Below, one piece after another: positions 53,307 through 61,687 of a stretch of DNA of 64,000 bases. Position numbers and translations under genes: made by a program. Source of the stretch: Rhizobium sp. CF080. GTDB lineage: Bacteria; Pseudomonadota; Alphaproteobacteria; Rhizobiales; Rhizobiaceae. The notes beneath the pieces are model-generated. The model made no database searches. It was not told the DNA's origin and saw only the letters and a program-made list of their open reading frames with translations. The first letter of the stretch is position 1. Each line of letters opens with the position of its first letter. Location: positions 297,921 to 361,920 of the forward strand of contig NZ_AKKC02000005.1 in NCBI RefSeq assembly GCF_000282095.2, in the 5' to 3' direction.

Positions 53307-54233
53307 TTAGCGCGACGATTTGTAAAGCTTCTCTGCGATCTCGAACATTTCTTCCGGCGCGTAGTCAGGAGTGAGCGCCGAGGGCACACCGACGAGCTGG
53401 TGGATCTTACCGCCTTCGGGCATGCCGTCGACGACCTCTAATTCGCCGGGAGGATCGAGCGGCAAGGCGACTTCACCATTGCCCCAGATGCCCGACATTT
53501 CCTTGTAGTCATTCGGGCTGAACGTATAGAGCCGGCGATGCGAGCCCTCGTCGAGGTATTTCTGGCATTCGGGAATGTTGGCGAGAGGAATGTTTGGAGT
53601 TGGCAGAAATTTCTTAATGTCGACGCCCGTAACCTTCTCAAGTGCAAGCGCATAGGCGTGCGCATGCACGGAACCGCGAACGAGCAGATATCCGCAGACT
53701 TCCCGGCCCGTGGGGTCGGAGAGCGTTTCATAGACGCGCAGTTTGTGCAGACGGGCGCCACACTCGAGGTGGAAGTTGTGCAGTAGGTCGAGGACGACGT
53801 TGCCGGTCGTGGTGATGAAGTCGTTGTTCCAGGACACGCCGTTGCTGTTGACAGGCATCGCACCGCCACCACCGGAGAGGAAGGCAGCAGCCAGCCGGAT
53901 GTCCTTCATTCCTTCCCAGGGCGCATCAGAGATGTCGCCACCATCGCCCGCATCGCCATCCGTGATGTCCGGTCCGCTGTTGAGCATGGCGACGCCGTTG
54001 CTGACGAGTTCGACGTGGCCAAGCTCTTCAGCCGTAATGCTGGCGACCAGGCTGTAGAATGGCTTCAGCTTTTCCTTCGAACGGAAGTTGAAACTCTGGA
54101 ACATATAGTTCCCGAGGGTGGACATCTCGCCGTATTTTCCCCCAAGAAGTTCCTGCAGGGCAGCTGCCGCGTTAGGGTCTGCACGTTTTGGAGCTGGCAG
54201 ATTGGTCTGCAGCTGGTCTACTCTCATGAACAT
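53307..54233 (-). CDS. Manganese catalase family protein
   Basis: A 308-residue ferritin-like catalase, ATG 54233 with AGAGGAA upstream. Metal-ligand motifs of the di-manganese family are present: AAALQELLGGKYGEMSTLGNY, AEELGHVELVSNGV (Glu/His ligands), HNFHLECGARLHKLRVYE, and RGSVHAHAYALALEKVTGVD (His ligand). Length is typical of the family. It decomposes hydrogen peroxide without haem. An EcfG-like promoter ends 33 bases upstream of the start codon, which fits stress induction. The C-terminal LDPPGELEVVDGMPEGGKIH region is characteristic of the shorter KatN-like group. Confidence 0.9.
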   Translation of the reverse strand: MFMRVDQLQTNLPAPKRADPNAAAALQELLGGKYGEMSTLGNYMFQSFNFRSKEKLKPFYSLVASITAEELGHVELVSNGVAMLNSGPDITDGDAGDGGDISDAPWEGMKDIRLAAAFLSGGGGAMPVNSNGVSWNNDFITTTGNVVLDLLHNFHLECGARLHKLRVYETLSDPTGREVCGYLLVRGSVHAHAYALALEKVTGVDIKKFLPTPNIPLANIPECQKYLDEGSHRRLYTFSPNDYKEMSGIWGNGEVALPLDPPGELEVVDGMPEGGKIHQLVGVPSALTPDYAPEEMFEIAEKLYKSSR

Positions 54234-54265
54234 GTGATGTTCCTCTGGTTGTGTGGCGGGTATCG

Positions 54266-54290
54266 AACAACGCAGGCAACAGTGAGTTCC
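54266..54290 (-). promoter_or_regulatory. EcfG-type promoter of the manganese catalase gene
   Basis: Minus strand GGAAC at 54290-54286, 16-base spacer, TGTT at 54269-54266, 32 bases before ATG 54233. Confidence 0.65.
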
Positions 54291-54444
54291 ATGGCATAGT
54301 CGAATTCCCAAAAGCGGCGATCGAGCCCCATTGCTTCGGAGGTCATCATACGTGTGGACTAGTCTGAAAAGCTGATTTGCTTGTTTCCACCAAAGCTAGT
54401 TCCATGCTCCGTGGTTGGGGGGAAACCAACCTTGGAATAGTGTG

Positions 54445-54630
54445 ATGAGTAAATCCACAAATGACCGAGCAGACCTGGAGCGACAGGTTCAGATGTTCAC
54501 CCAGGTCATCCAGGAAATGAAGGTTAGACAGCATAAGCCGGGCTACTGCCAACGGATCGCCGACTACCAGCAGATTATCGTTGAGCTCAACGAAGCTCTT
54601 GCCGCGATTAGGCCCGGCCATCTTCATTGA
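54445..54630 (+). CDS. Small helical hypothetical protein
   Basis: A 61-residue protein that is mostly helix (RADLERQVQMFTQVIQEMKV, RIADYQQIIVELNEALAAIR), with GGAA before ATG 54445. It resembles small coiled-coil proteins of unknown function found in rhizobial genomes. Its stop is followed within 10 bases by an EcfG-like promoter for the next peptide genes. Confidence 0.55.
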   Translation: MSKSTNDRADLERQVQMFTQVIQEMKVRQHKPGYCQRIADYQQIIVELNEALAAIRPGHLH

Positions 54631-54636
54631 TCGAGC

Positions 54637-54661
54637 GGAACCTTGCACGGATGTGCTGGTT
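54637..54661 (+). promoter_or_regulatory. EcfG-type promoter of the small membrane peptide genes
   Basis: GGAAC at 54637-54641, 16-base spacer, GGTT at 54658-54661, 23 bases before ATG 54684. Confidence 0.6.
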
Positions 54662-54683
54662 TGATCTCCCAGAGGAGATCAAG

Positions 54684-54788
54684 ATGCACCGCAACCCACC
54701 CAACCGGCGCGAATTCGCGCTCTATGTCTGCCTGGATCTTGCACTGGGACGTGTAATAGCCGGTGCAGTCTGGCTGGCATTGAACTGA
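54684..54788 (+). CDS. 34-residue peptide
   Basis: ATG 54684 follows AGAGGAG by eight bases. The peptide is basic at the start (HRNPPNRREF) and ends in a weakly hydrophobic segment (YVCLDLALGRVIAGAVWLAL). Position between an EcfG-like promoter and a second small gene supports expression, but no homologue was recognised. Confidence 0.45.
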   Translation: MHRNPPNRREFALYVCLDLALGRVIAGAVWLALN

Positions 54789-54799
54789 AGGCCATTAGC

Positions 54800-54946
54800 A
54801 TGCGAAAGAACGCGATTATCGGCCTTCTTGGTCTGCTGGTAATCATTCTAGCTGCCGCATTTATGATGCGTGGTCCAAGTCAACCGAGCTTGGGCTTGCC
54901 GGTGTCGAACACGCCGCCTGCAGTGGCGCCGCCCGAGAACAGATAG
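54800..54946 (+). CDS. 48-residue single-pass membrane peptide
   Basis: ATG 54800, 11 bases after the previous stop. It has a positively charged N-terminus (RKN), one hydrophobic helix (AIIGLLGLLVIILAAAFMM) and a Pro-rich tail (PVSNTPPAVAPPENR). It is the sort of small stress membrane peptide seen in alphaproteobacteria. Function unknown; reading frame too short for standard gene finding. Confidence 0.45.
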   Translation: MRKNAIIGLLGLLVIILAAAFMMRGPSQPSLGLPVSNTPPAVAPPENR

Positions 54947-55418
54947 ACAATCTTGGCGGCTCGTGACCAGACGCGTCCAATCCTTTAATAGCTCGGTGGC
55001 ACCATCTGCTCTAGCTCCTCCTCCTAATCCCGGCACTCGACGGCTTCTTGCCCAAAACCCAGCAGCGACCGATCCGCATCGTATCGGCGGACACTTGTTG
55101 TTCGGCTTGCCGCCCAGCGGCGGGATTAGCAATTGGTATCGGGCACCGACAAATGAAGGGTTTTGACCTCTCTTAACCTCAAGCCTTTGATGTAGCAGGG
55201 GCTCTCAGACGCATTTCACGCGTGTTTGTTCCAACGGTGGGGCGGGCGGGAAATCAGGTCCTAGTGTTTCGATGACCAGGGCAATACTATAAAAGACTAG
55301 ACTGTAAACTAGAAATTGGGTCCACAGCCGACGACACTCGTTCTATCGTCTTTCGACAACCAGTCCGCGGATCGTCTTCGGCCTGTGTGATCTGTCGGCA
55401 AGAGGCAAGGCAATCGCG
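54947..55418. other. Intergenic stretch, nothing recognised
   Basis: 472 bases without a convincing gene on either strand. No promoter of the EcfG type points at the next gene. Confidence 0.45.
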
Positions 55419-55769
55419 ATGCGTAGAATCAAAATCCTTGCTTTCGGTCCCGTTGGATACGTTACCCCGACAATGGTCACTTCGTGGGATCGGGCCGGCA
55501 TCGACCTGGTTGGCCCGCTCGGGTCAAACGAAGCGTTTCACGCTGTTGATAGGAACGTTGCTGATGGCGCAGTGATTGACCTCGGCTACGGCACCGACGT
55601 TCTCGTCGCGCTAACCGACATTCTGGATGAACTGTCCATTCCATCGGTGTTCGCAACGACCTCCCAGGTCGAACCGGGATATCGCGGCTTCGAACTGTCG
55701 TCCCGGCCAGAAGCGATGAACGCCATCTTGAGGGCACTGCTCGATCCTGAGGATACCGCGAAGCATTAA
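55419..55769 (+). CDS. Atypical receiver-like protein
   Basis: A 116-residue protein from ATG 55419. Secondary-structure order and the segments GAVIDLGYGTDVLVALTDIL, IPSVFATTSQVEPGYRGFEL and SSRPEAMNAILRAL resemble a response-regulator receiver, with Asp in AVIDLGYG at the acceptor position and Thr in FATT. The N-terminal acidic pair is absent: the first strand reads KILAFGPVGYV. The conserved Lys is replaced by Arg (SSRPEA). It therefore probably cannot be phosphorylated in the usual way; it may be a pseudo-receiver that binds a partner. It lies about 350 bases upstream of the ECF sigma factor. Confidence 0.5.
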   Translation: MRRIKILAFGPVGYVTPTMVTSWDRAGIDLVGPLGSNEAFHAVDRNVADGAVIDLGYGTDVLVALTDILDELSIPSVFATTSQVEPGYRGFELSSRPEAMNAILRALLDPEDTAKH

Positions 55770-56120
55770 CAAATGTGATTGAGCACTGTGGGGAGAAGCG
55801 TACGTTCAGTCGCGCCGGCCGAAAGGCTGATTAGGCAGGAGCGTTCAGATGCAGACACATCTTGGTTTTTCCCTCGGCATTTTGTTTTCAGATGATCTTA
55901 ATGTCATGGCCGCACCGGAGGACGAGCGCGCGAACTGACCGCCCAGACCTCGATCCGGGTGATGTGGCGAATTTGCCCCGCGTCTCTACAGGAAAGGTTT
56001 CGCGACGATGGCAAGGTTGCGGAGATGACCGGCAGAAGCTCCCGCGGCCGTTTGGCAGGCCACGCCCACGGTTGATCGCACCTCGCAGGACAGTCCGCCG
56101 ATAACCTCACAGGAGATACC
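55770..56120. other. Intergenic stretch with a possible 29-residue peptide
   Basis: One short frame at 55849-55938 starts with ATG nine bases after AGGAG (THLGFSLGILFSDDLNVMAA). Otherwise nothing is recognised upstream of the sigma factor. No GGAAC motif was found here, so the sigma factor does not appear to control itself from this stretch. Confidence 0.35.
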
Positions 56121-56621
56121 ATGCGAACCTCTGACGCTAACAACGCCGTACGGGCCGACATGGTCAAGCTCATTCCCGAGTTACGCAACTTCGCAAGGCG
56201 GTTCGCGCGCGATCAGAATGAAATTGACGACCTCGTCCAGGAAACCTTACTTCGTGGCCTTGCCAACATCGAGAAATTCCAACCGGGCACCCGGCTGAGA
56301 TCGTGGCTTTTCACAATTTTGCGCAACACGTTCTGCACTCGCTACCAAAAAGGCATGCGCGAAGTCGCCGGGATCGAGGATTGCGTCTCCTTGCGTGCCT
56401 CTGTGACCCCTCCTCAAGAATGGGCCGTGCGAATGCAGGAATTCGAAACCGCCGTCGCCGCCCTTTCACCCGACCACCGACAGGCCTTCGATGCCGTGCT
56501 GATAGATGGGGAAACCTATGAAACAGCCGCGCAGCGTTGCGGCTGTCCAGTTGGTACCATGAAGAGCCGGGTCAACCGCGTGCGCCTTGCCCTGACCCAG
56601 CGGATGGGGGGCGTCAACTAG
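56121..56621 (+). CDS. ECF sigma factor, EcfG-like
   Basis: A 166-residue sigma-70 family factor without region 1 or 3. Region 2 (about 10-75) has ARRFARDQNEIDDLVQETLL, RGLANIEKFQPGTRLRSWLF, TILRNTFC. Region 4 (about 108-160) has AVAALSPDHRQAFDAVLIDG, ETYETAAQRCGCPVGTMKSR, VNRVRLAL. The PPQEW-linker and length fit the EcfG (ECF15) group, the general-stress sigma of Alphaproteobacteria, which recognises GGAAC-N16/17-CGTT. Many such promoters occur in this window. The usual neighbours, anti-sigma NepR and PhyR, are absent here, as expected for an accessory paralogue. An ECF of a related group cannot be ruled out. Confidence 0.75.
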   Translation: MRTSDANNAVRADMVKLIPELRNFARRFARDQNEIDDLVQETLLRGLANIEKFQPGTRLRSWLFTILRNTFCTRYQKGMREVAGIEDCVSLRASVTPPQEWAVRMQEFETAVAALSPDHRQAFDAVLIDGETYETAAQRCGCPVGTMKSRVNRVRLALTQRMGGVN

Positions 56622-57183
56622 GCGATCGCAGCGAACGCTAAACCTGGCGACGGACAGAAATCCTAAGACATTGCAGGAGGCTGCAGTGTCAACTGCAAAG
56701 TTCGGGGATCTGGCGACGGTTGAGGATGCCAGAACGCGTGCCGCCGTTGGGATCTCATACGCAAGGAATTGCAGTCGAACAGGACCGTGTCCACGTCGGA
56801 ACAACACGAGAGGAGCTATCGCGACAACATGGCGGCTGCGAAACAGCAGGCAAGGGCGGCGCCGCGACGGTATCGACGGGCTCAATCCGGGTTCCTCGCG
56901 CTGGCGCTTGGCGCGGCCGCGTCGGGAGTCGGAGGAATTGCTGGACGAAGCGTGACCTCGTTGCGTAGGAAGCCCGGCCCGGCGCACTGTGTGACATGGA
57001 TTTCGAGCCGCGATCTCTGCCACGTCCGTAAAAAACTCAAAGGAACAAACAGAGAGATGTTCAGTTGCGTGTAGCTATCTGTGGCCCAACTATCTCGTAG
57101 GCGCAGCCGCGCTCGTCCTTCTGGCAACCACGGAAATCCGTGTGAGTGGGACAGCCGGACAATCACAACAAGGAGATTATCAC
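56622..57183. other. Intergenic stretch with an EcfG-like promoter
   Basis: 562 bases. Open frames on both strands look like chance translations. An EcfG-like promoter lies at 57042-57066. Confidence 0.45.
57042..57066 (+). promoter_or_regulatory. EcfG-type promoter of the alcohol dehydrogenase operon
   Basis: GGAAC at 57042-57046, 16-base spacer, AGTT at 57063-57066. The start codon at 57184 is 118 bases downstream, longer than for the other sites. Confidence 0.45.
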
Positions 57184-58359
57184 ATGAAGGCACTTTGCTG
57201 GCACGGAAAGGGCGATATCCGTTGCGACAGCGTCCCTGAGCCCACGATCGAAGACGGTCGAGACGCTATAATTAAGATGACCGCTTGCGCCATCTGCGGA
57301 TCCGACCTGCATCTCATGGACGGCTATATTCCCTTCATGGAAAAAGGCGACATTCTTGGACACGAGTTCATGGGCGAAGTGGTTGAAGTCGGCCCCGATA
57401 ACAAGAAGCTGAAGGTCGGGGATAGGGTCGTCGTCCCCTTCACTATCTGCTGTGGCGATTGCCAGCAGTGCCTGAAAGGCAACTGGTCGGTCTGCGAGCG
57501 GACGAACCGGAATGCCGACAACGCGACGAAGGCCTTCGGATATCCGACTGCGGGGCTGTTTGGATATTCTCACTTGACCGGGGCCTACGCCGGTGGCCAG
57601 GCGGAGTATGTGCGCGTGCCTTACGCCGACGTCTCGCCGATCGTCATCCCGAATGGCATGAGCGATGAACAGGCCCTGTTCCTTGGCGATATCTTCCCAA
57701 CGGGCTGGATGGCTGCCGCCAATTGCGAGATTGAACCTTCTGATATCGTGGCGATCTGGGGCTGTGGCCCTGTTGGTCAGTTCTGCATCAAGAGTGCTTT
57801 AATGCAGGGGGCAGCCCGCGTGATCGCGATCGACAACGTGCCCGAGCGTCTTGCCTTGGCACAGCAGGCGGGCGCAGAGATCATCAACTTCGACGATGAA
57901 GATGCGACCATTCCCGAGCGGATCAAGGAAATGACAGGCGGTCACGGCGCAGACAAATGCATCGATGCCGTCGGAGCCGAATCCCATGCTACCGCGTCGT
58001 TCGATGCAATCATCGACAAGGTCAAGGCGGCGACGCTTCTGGGGACGGACCGGCCTCACGCCCTACGTGCCGCCATCATGGCTTGCCGTCCGGGCGGGAT
58101 CGTGTCGGTTCCCGGAGTTTATGGCGGGTTCCTCGACAAAATTCCGTTCGGAGCGGCCATGAACAAGGGGCTGACGATCCGAACCGGGCAGACCCACGTC
58201 AACCGCTACTCTCTGGATCTCCTGCGGCGCATCGAGGAAGGCGAGATCGACCCGAGCTTCATCATCACCCACCGGGCAAAGCTCGAGGACGGCCCTGCCC
58301 TCTACGAAACCTTTCGCGACAAGAAGGACAACTGCATCAAGGTAGTGCTGACCGCATGA
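57184..58359 (+). CDS. Zinc-dependent alcohol dehydrogenase, formaldehyde dehydrogenase-like
   Basis: A 391-residue MDR enzyme; ATG 57184 follows AAGGAG by eight bases. The catalytic-zinc Cys and Glu are in [10 protein letters not shown] and [10 protein letters not shown]. The structural zinc cysteines are in [16 protein letters not shown]. The NAD-binding Rossmann motif is GCGPVGQFC. The size and [21 protein letters not shown] segment fit the glutathione-independent formaldehyde/alcohol dehydrogenase group. The likely reaction is oxidation of an alcohol or aldehyde with NAD. Ten bases separate it from the thioredoxin-reductase-like gene, so they are probably one operon, led by an EcfG-like promoter. 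Confidence 0.85.
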   Translation: MKALCWHGKGDIRCDSVPEPTIEDGRDAIIKMTACAICGSDLHLMDGYIPFMEKGDILGHEFMGEVVEVGPDNKKLKVGDRVVVPFTICCGDCQQCLKGNWSVCERTNRNADNATKAFGYPTAGLFGYSHLTGAYAGGQAEYVRVPYADVSPIVIPNGMSDEQALFLGDIFPTGWMAAANCEIEPSDIVAIWGCGPVGQFCIKSALMQGAARVIAIDNVPERLALAQQAGAEIINFDDEDATIPERIKEMTGGHGADKCIDAVGAESHATASFDAIIDKVKAATLLGTDRPHALRAAIMACRPGGIVSVPGVYGGFLDKIPFGAAMNKGLTIRTGQTHVNRYSLDLLRRIEEGEIDPSFIITHRAKLEDGPALYETFRDKKDNCIKVVLTA

Positions 58360-58369
58360 TTCGAGCTCG

Positions 58370-59281
58370 ATGATGTATGACTGTGTCGTGATCGGCGGTG
58401 GACCAGCCGGCCTCACCGCCGCCATCTACCTGGCCCGGTTCCACCTGAGCGTGATCGTCGTGGATCACTGCCAGGGGCGCGCCGCATCCATCCCTATCAC
58501 TTACAACCTTGCAGGTTTTCCGGAGGGGATACCGGGGCGCGATCTTGTCCGGAGGATGCGGATCCAAGCCGAACGGTATGGGGCACATCTTCGCATCTCG
58601 GAGGTGACATCCCTGAAAAGGAACGGTGACATCTTTATCGCGACTGCGAACGATGAGTTCATCGTCGCGCGAGCCGTACTGCTGGCCTCAGGCGTCGTAA
58701 ATCACAGACCGCCGATGTCTGACGAACGACACGCCGATGCGCTGGCGAAAGGGCTGATCCGATATTGCCCAGTCTGCGATGGTTTCGAGATCACCGACAA
58801 GAACATCGGTGTCCTCGGAACCGGGGAACGCGCGTTCAACGAGGCACTGTTCTTGCGGAGCTTTACCTCCCGCATAACCCTGATTGCGCCGGAAGGCGCC
58901 CACGACCTGATTGGGGAGCAATTGCTCACGTTGGCGCGATACCGAATAGAAAGTTTCGCGGGCCCGGTAGCTGGGATCGAGTTGGAAGAGGACAAGATCA
59001 CCGTCAAATTGACTGACCGCGTTTTAACTTTCGCGTCAATCTACGCAGCGATGGGATCGGACGTGCGGTCAGAACTTGCAGCAGCCCTTGGAGCGACGCG
59101 GACCGCTGCCGGATGCGTCGAGGTCGACCGGCACCAGAGAACGACCGTCACTGGGCTCTACGCGGCTGGCGATGTCGTACTGGGTCTTGACCAGATCAGC
59201 AGCGCTATGGGCCAGGCATCGGTCGCCGCCACCACCATCCGAAATGATTTATGCAAGCAGCGGATCATTCTGCGCAGCTGA
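58370..59281 (+). CDS. Thioredoxin-reductase-like FAD/NAD(P) oxidoreductase
   Basis: A 303-residue protein of thioredoxin-reductase size. The FAD motif is CVVIGGGPAGLTAAIYLARF. The redox pair is Cys-Pro-Val-Cys in RYCPVCDGFE, the position used by TrxR. The second Rossmann part (GVLGTGERAFNEALFL) lacks the standard GGGDSA and reads GTGERA, unlike classical TrxR. The end has GLYAAGDVVLGLDQISSAMG for FAD. It lies 10 bases after the alcohol dehydrogenase. It may reduce thioredoxin-like or peroxide-related partners; the altered NAD(P) site argues for a non-standard substrate or cofactor. Confidence 0.8.
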   Translation: MMYDCVVIGGGPAGLTAAIYLARFHLSVIVVDHCQGRAASIPITYNLAGFPEGIPGRDLVRRMRIQAERYGAHLRISEVTSLKRNGDIFIATANDEFIVARAVLLASGVVNHRPPMSDERHADALAKGLIRYCPVCDGFEITDKNIGVLGTGERAFNEALFLRSFTSRITLIAPEGAHDLIGEQLLTLARYRIESFAGPVAGIELEEDKITVKLTDRVLTFASIYAAMGSDVRSELAAALGATRTAAGCVEVDRHQRTTVTGLYAAGDVVLGLDQISSAMGQASVAATTIRNDLCKQRIILRS

Positions 59282-59398
59282 CGATCCTGGCTGAGGCTGA
59301 TCAAATCTGCGCCGAGGCTTCGCAGGAAATGGTACCAACTGGTCAAAGCCACAGCGGACACTACATAGCGGGCGCAACGAGCTCATTTGGTGGACGGC

Positions 59399-60847
59399 AT
59401 GCGGACGATATTGGCAGAAGGCGAAACGTGCTGGCGGATCAGCCGTGCCGATAGGCTGTCGGTGATCGTCGACGCCGCGGATTTCTTTCGGCTTGCCCGT
59501 CAAGCTATGCTGAAGGCACGCGAATCTATCCTGTTGATCGGATGGGACTTCGACACCCGTATCGATCTTGTTCCCGACAAGCACGAAGACGGGCCGCCAG
59601 ACAAGCTCGGAAGTTTCCTGAACTGGCTCGCCAAGCGGAACGATCAGCTCAATATCCGTATCCTGAAGTGGGACATGGGCCTGATTTCGTCAGTCGTCCG
59701 CGGAGAGACGCCGATTTATATGTTCGGCTGGATGTTTTCCAAACGCGTGCATCTAAAGCTGGACAGTGCGCATCCTCTAGCCTCCGCGCACCACATGAAG
59801 CTCCTCGTCATCGACGACCAGGTTGCATTCTGCGGCGGTATCGACATGACCGTTGGGCGGTGGGATACGCCCGATCACCTGGAAAAGGACAAGCGTCGCC
59901 GCTCGCCGATGGGATTTGCCCAGGACCCCTGGCATGACGCGACAACATGCTTTTCCGGCGACGCGGCAGCAACACTTGCCGAACTGGCGCGGTCACGCTG
60001 GCAGGCTGCAACGGACGAAACTCTCGAACCTGTCGAGAGGTGCACGGATGCATGGCCTGACGACCTCGAAGTGGATTTCCGCAACATCGATATCGGCATA
60101 GCCCGCACATTGCCGGAATACGAAGGTCGCAAGGAGACAGTCGAAATCGAGACGGCCACACTTGCAATCATCAAGAGCGCAGAGCGGAGGCTCTATATCG
60201 AAAGCCAGTATTTTGCGTCGCGTCGCGTTGCGGAAGCAATCGCCAAACGGCTCGAAGAAGCGGATGGCCCCGAGGTCATTGTGGTCAATCCGCAAGGCGC
60301 GAATGGCTGGCTGGAAGCCAAGACGATGGACTCTGCCCGAATCCGGCTGATGAACCTGGTCCAGGCGGCCGACATGCACGATCGTTTCCGTTTGCTTTAT
60401 CCTGTCAACGATGCCGGAACCGCGATCTATGTGCATGCCAAGATCATGATCGCCGATGACAGGATCCTGAAACTTGGATCGGCCAATCTCAACAATCGTT
60501 CGATGGGCTATGACACGGAATGCGACATCCTCATCGAAGCTGGTCCCAATCAAGAAGAGGTCTCCAGCAAAATCACCGAGCAGCGGAACGCGCTTGTGGG
60601 CGAACACCTTGGACTGAGCGGATCCGAGGTGGCAGCCGCCGCAGAGGAGCATGGTTCCCTTCGGCGGGCGATCGAGGCCCTCACCGCGCAGTCGGGGCGT
60701 AGGCTCCTCGCCGTGCCTATGCGGAAGTTGACCGCCGACGAGGAGGTGCTGGCCGAATCTGACATAACGGATCCCGAACGACCTTCCGGCGTCAGCTACA
60801 GAGCCTCTGACTTTCTCAAGCGTCATTTTTATCGGGGGCAATCGTAA
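59399..60847 (+). CDS. Phospholipase D-family protein
   Basis: Start most likely ATG 59399 (482 residues); an upstream TTG at 59387 is also possible. Two HKD motifs are visible: HHMKLLVIDDQ (about residues 136-146) and VHAKIMIADDRILKLGSANL (around 345). Other family features are GWDFDTRI near the N-terminus, FCGGIDMT and NNRSMGYDTECDI. It is the length and type of soluble bacterial phospholipase D or cardiolipin-synthase-like enzymes, catalysing phosphatidyl transfer or hydrolysis. No signal peptide. It is 117 bases after the oxidoreductase gene, in the same direction. Membrane-lipid remodelling under stress is the likely use. Confidence 0.85.
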   Translation: MRTILAEGETCWRISRADRLSVIVDAADFFRLARQAMLKARESILLIGWDFDTRIDLVPDKHEDGPPDKLGSFLNWLAKRNDQLNIRILKWDMGLISSVVRGETPIYMFGWMFSKRVHLKLDSAHPLASAHHMKLLVIDDQVAFCGGIDMTVGRWDTPDHLEKDKRRRSPMGFAQDPWHDATTCFSGDAAATLAELARSRWQAATDETLEPVERCTDAWPDDLEVDFRNIDIGIARTLPEYEGRKETVEIETATLAIIKSAERRLYIESQYFASRRVAEAIAKRLEEADGPEVIVVNPQGANGWLEAKTMDSARIRLMNLVQAADMHDRFRLLYPVNDAGTAIYVHAKIMIADDRILKLGSANLNNRSMGYDTECDILIEAGPNQEEVSSKITEQRNALVGEHLGLSGSEVAAAAEEHGSLRRAIEALTAQSGRRLLAVPMRKLTADEEVLAESDITDPERPSGVSYRASDFLKRHFYRGQS

Positions 60848-61176
60848 GAGGCCTGGCTACGACTTATGTCGCGTCTTTACGAGGGGGCTAAGCCGCGCTC
60901 TCGGGCTGATTTTGTCTTTTACCGGAACATTCGGGTTTTGATATGTCAAACCATCGGCGCTGCGGGTGGGACCAGAGTGACGGCCAGCTCACGTGACTAA
61001 AGGTCACTTCAATACAGAGCAAGACTATCAACTGGTTGCGCCTTCGAGCGACCCTCTTTTCGGTTCGAATAAATGTCGCGGCAAAGTCCTTGGTCCGACG
61101 ATGCCGCGAGCTCCCAAACCTTGGTGGAACTAAGCGTTCGTCGTTTTGTTTGCTTTGCAGAAAGCGGAGTAAGACC
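60848..61176. other. Intergenic stretch with an EcfG-like promoter
   Basis: No gene was recognised; the far end holds the promoter for the small-protein pair. Confidence 0.5.
61126..61150 (+). promoter_or_regulatory. EcfG-type promoter of the small hydrophilic protein pair
   Basis: GGAAC at 61126-61130, 16-base spacer, TGTT at 61147-61150, 27 bases before ATG 61177. Its decayed counterpart lies at 24261-24285. Confidence 0.65.
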
Positions 61177-61377
61177 ATGGGAACGACTTCACCACAGTCC
61201 GGAGCACCCGGGACGACCGACCAATCACCGCGATGGGAAGGCCCCGAAAAAACCCGCCCACGCGGGTATCTGCCTGCAAAAGATAATCCCGACGTCGACA
61301 GGGATGCCGCGGGCGAGAACAATCAGGATCCGTCGCGAGAAAAGCTCTCCGACGCCGGCAAAACCAAGGGAGACTGA
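61177..61377 (+). CDS. Small hydrophilic protein, first of a duplicated pair
   Basis: A 66-residue protein with GGAG before ATG 61177. It has no hydrophobic segment and is rich in Pro, Gly, Asp and Lys: SPQSGAPGTTDQSPRWEGPE, GYLPAKDNPDVDRDAAGENN, SREKLSDAGKTKGD. It looks intrinsically disordered, like a small LEA/hydrophilin-type stress protein. A frameshifted copy lies at 24040-24235, also before a second small gene, so the pair moved or duplicated as a unit. Function unknown. Confidence 0.65.
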   Translation: MGTTSPQSGAPGTTDQSPRWEGPEKTRPRGYLPAKDNPDVDRDAAGENNQDPSREKLSDAGKTKGD

Positions 61378-61381
61378 TACG

Positions 61382-61597
61382 ATGGCTAACCCCCAAGACG
61401 ACGCCAAGGGCCAATATGCTCCGTCGCAGGCAGACCGAAAGGCAAGTGGCGTTCACAGCGCCAAACCCACCGTCATAACAGGTTCGGAAGACGCGACGGT
61501 TCACTGGGATCCGCCAGGCAAGAAGCATGAGAAGGATTTCGACCTGAATTATGATCCGGCGGAGATGAATAAGGGTGATTTCAGAGGGTGCCGCTGA
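61382..61597 (+). CDS. Small hydrophilic protein, second of a duplicated pair
   Basis: A 71-residue protein with ATG 61382, four bases after the previous stop and GGGAGA upstream. The sequence is polar: DDAKGQYAPSQADRKASGV, VITGSEDATVHWDPPGKK, HEKDFDLNYDPAEMNKG. The most conserved element against the copy at 23850-24038 is FDLNYDP. Low complexity and charge suggest a disordered protectant or a binding peptide. It is followed after 90 bases by the SDR gene, probably in the same stress transcript. Confidence 0.65.
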   Translation: MANPQDDAKGQYAPSQADRKASGVHSAKPTVITGSEDATVHWDPPGKKHEKDFDLNYDPAEMNKGDFRGCR

Positions 61598-61687
61598 GAG
61601 CAATGACTTCGCGTGAACCCAAAGGAAGGTGCGTGAGATGGCGGTTCGCCTTGGCAGCACCGACCGACCTTCAAGATGGAGATAACC

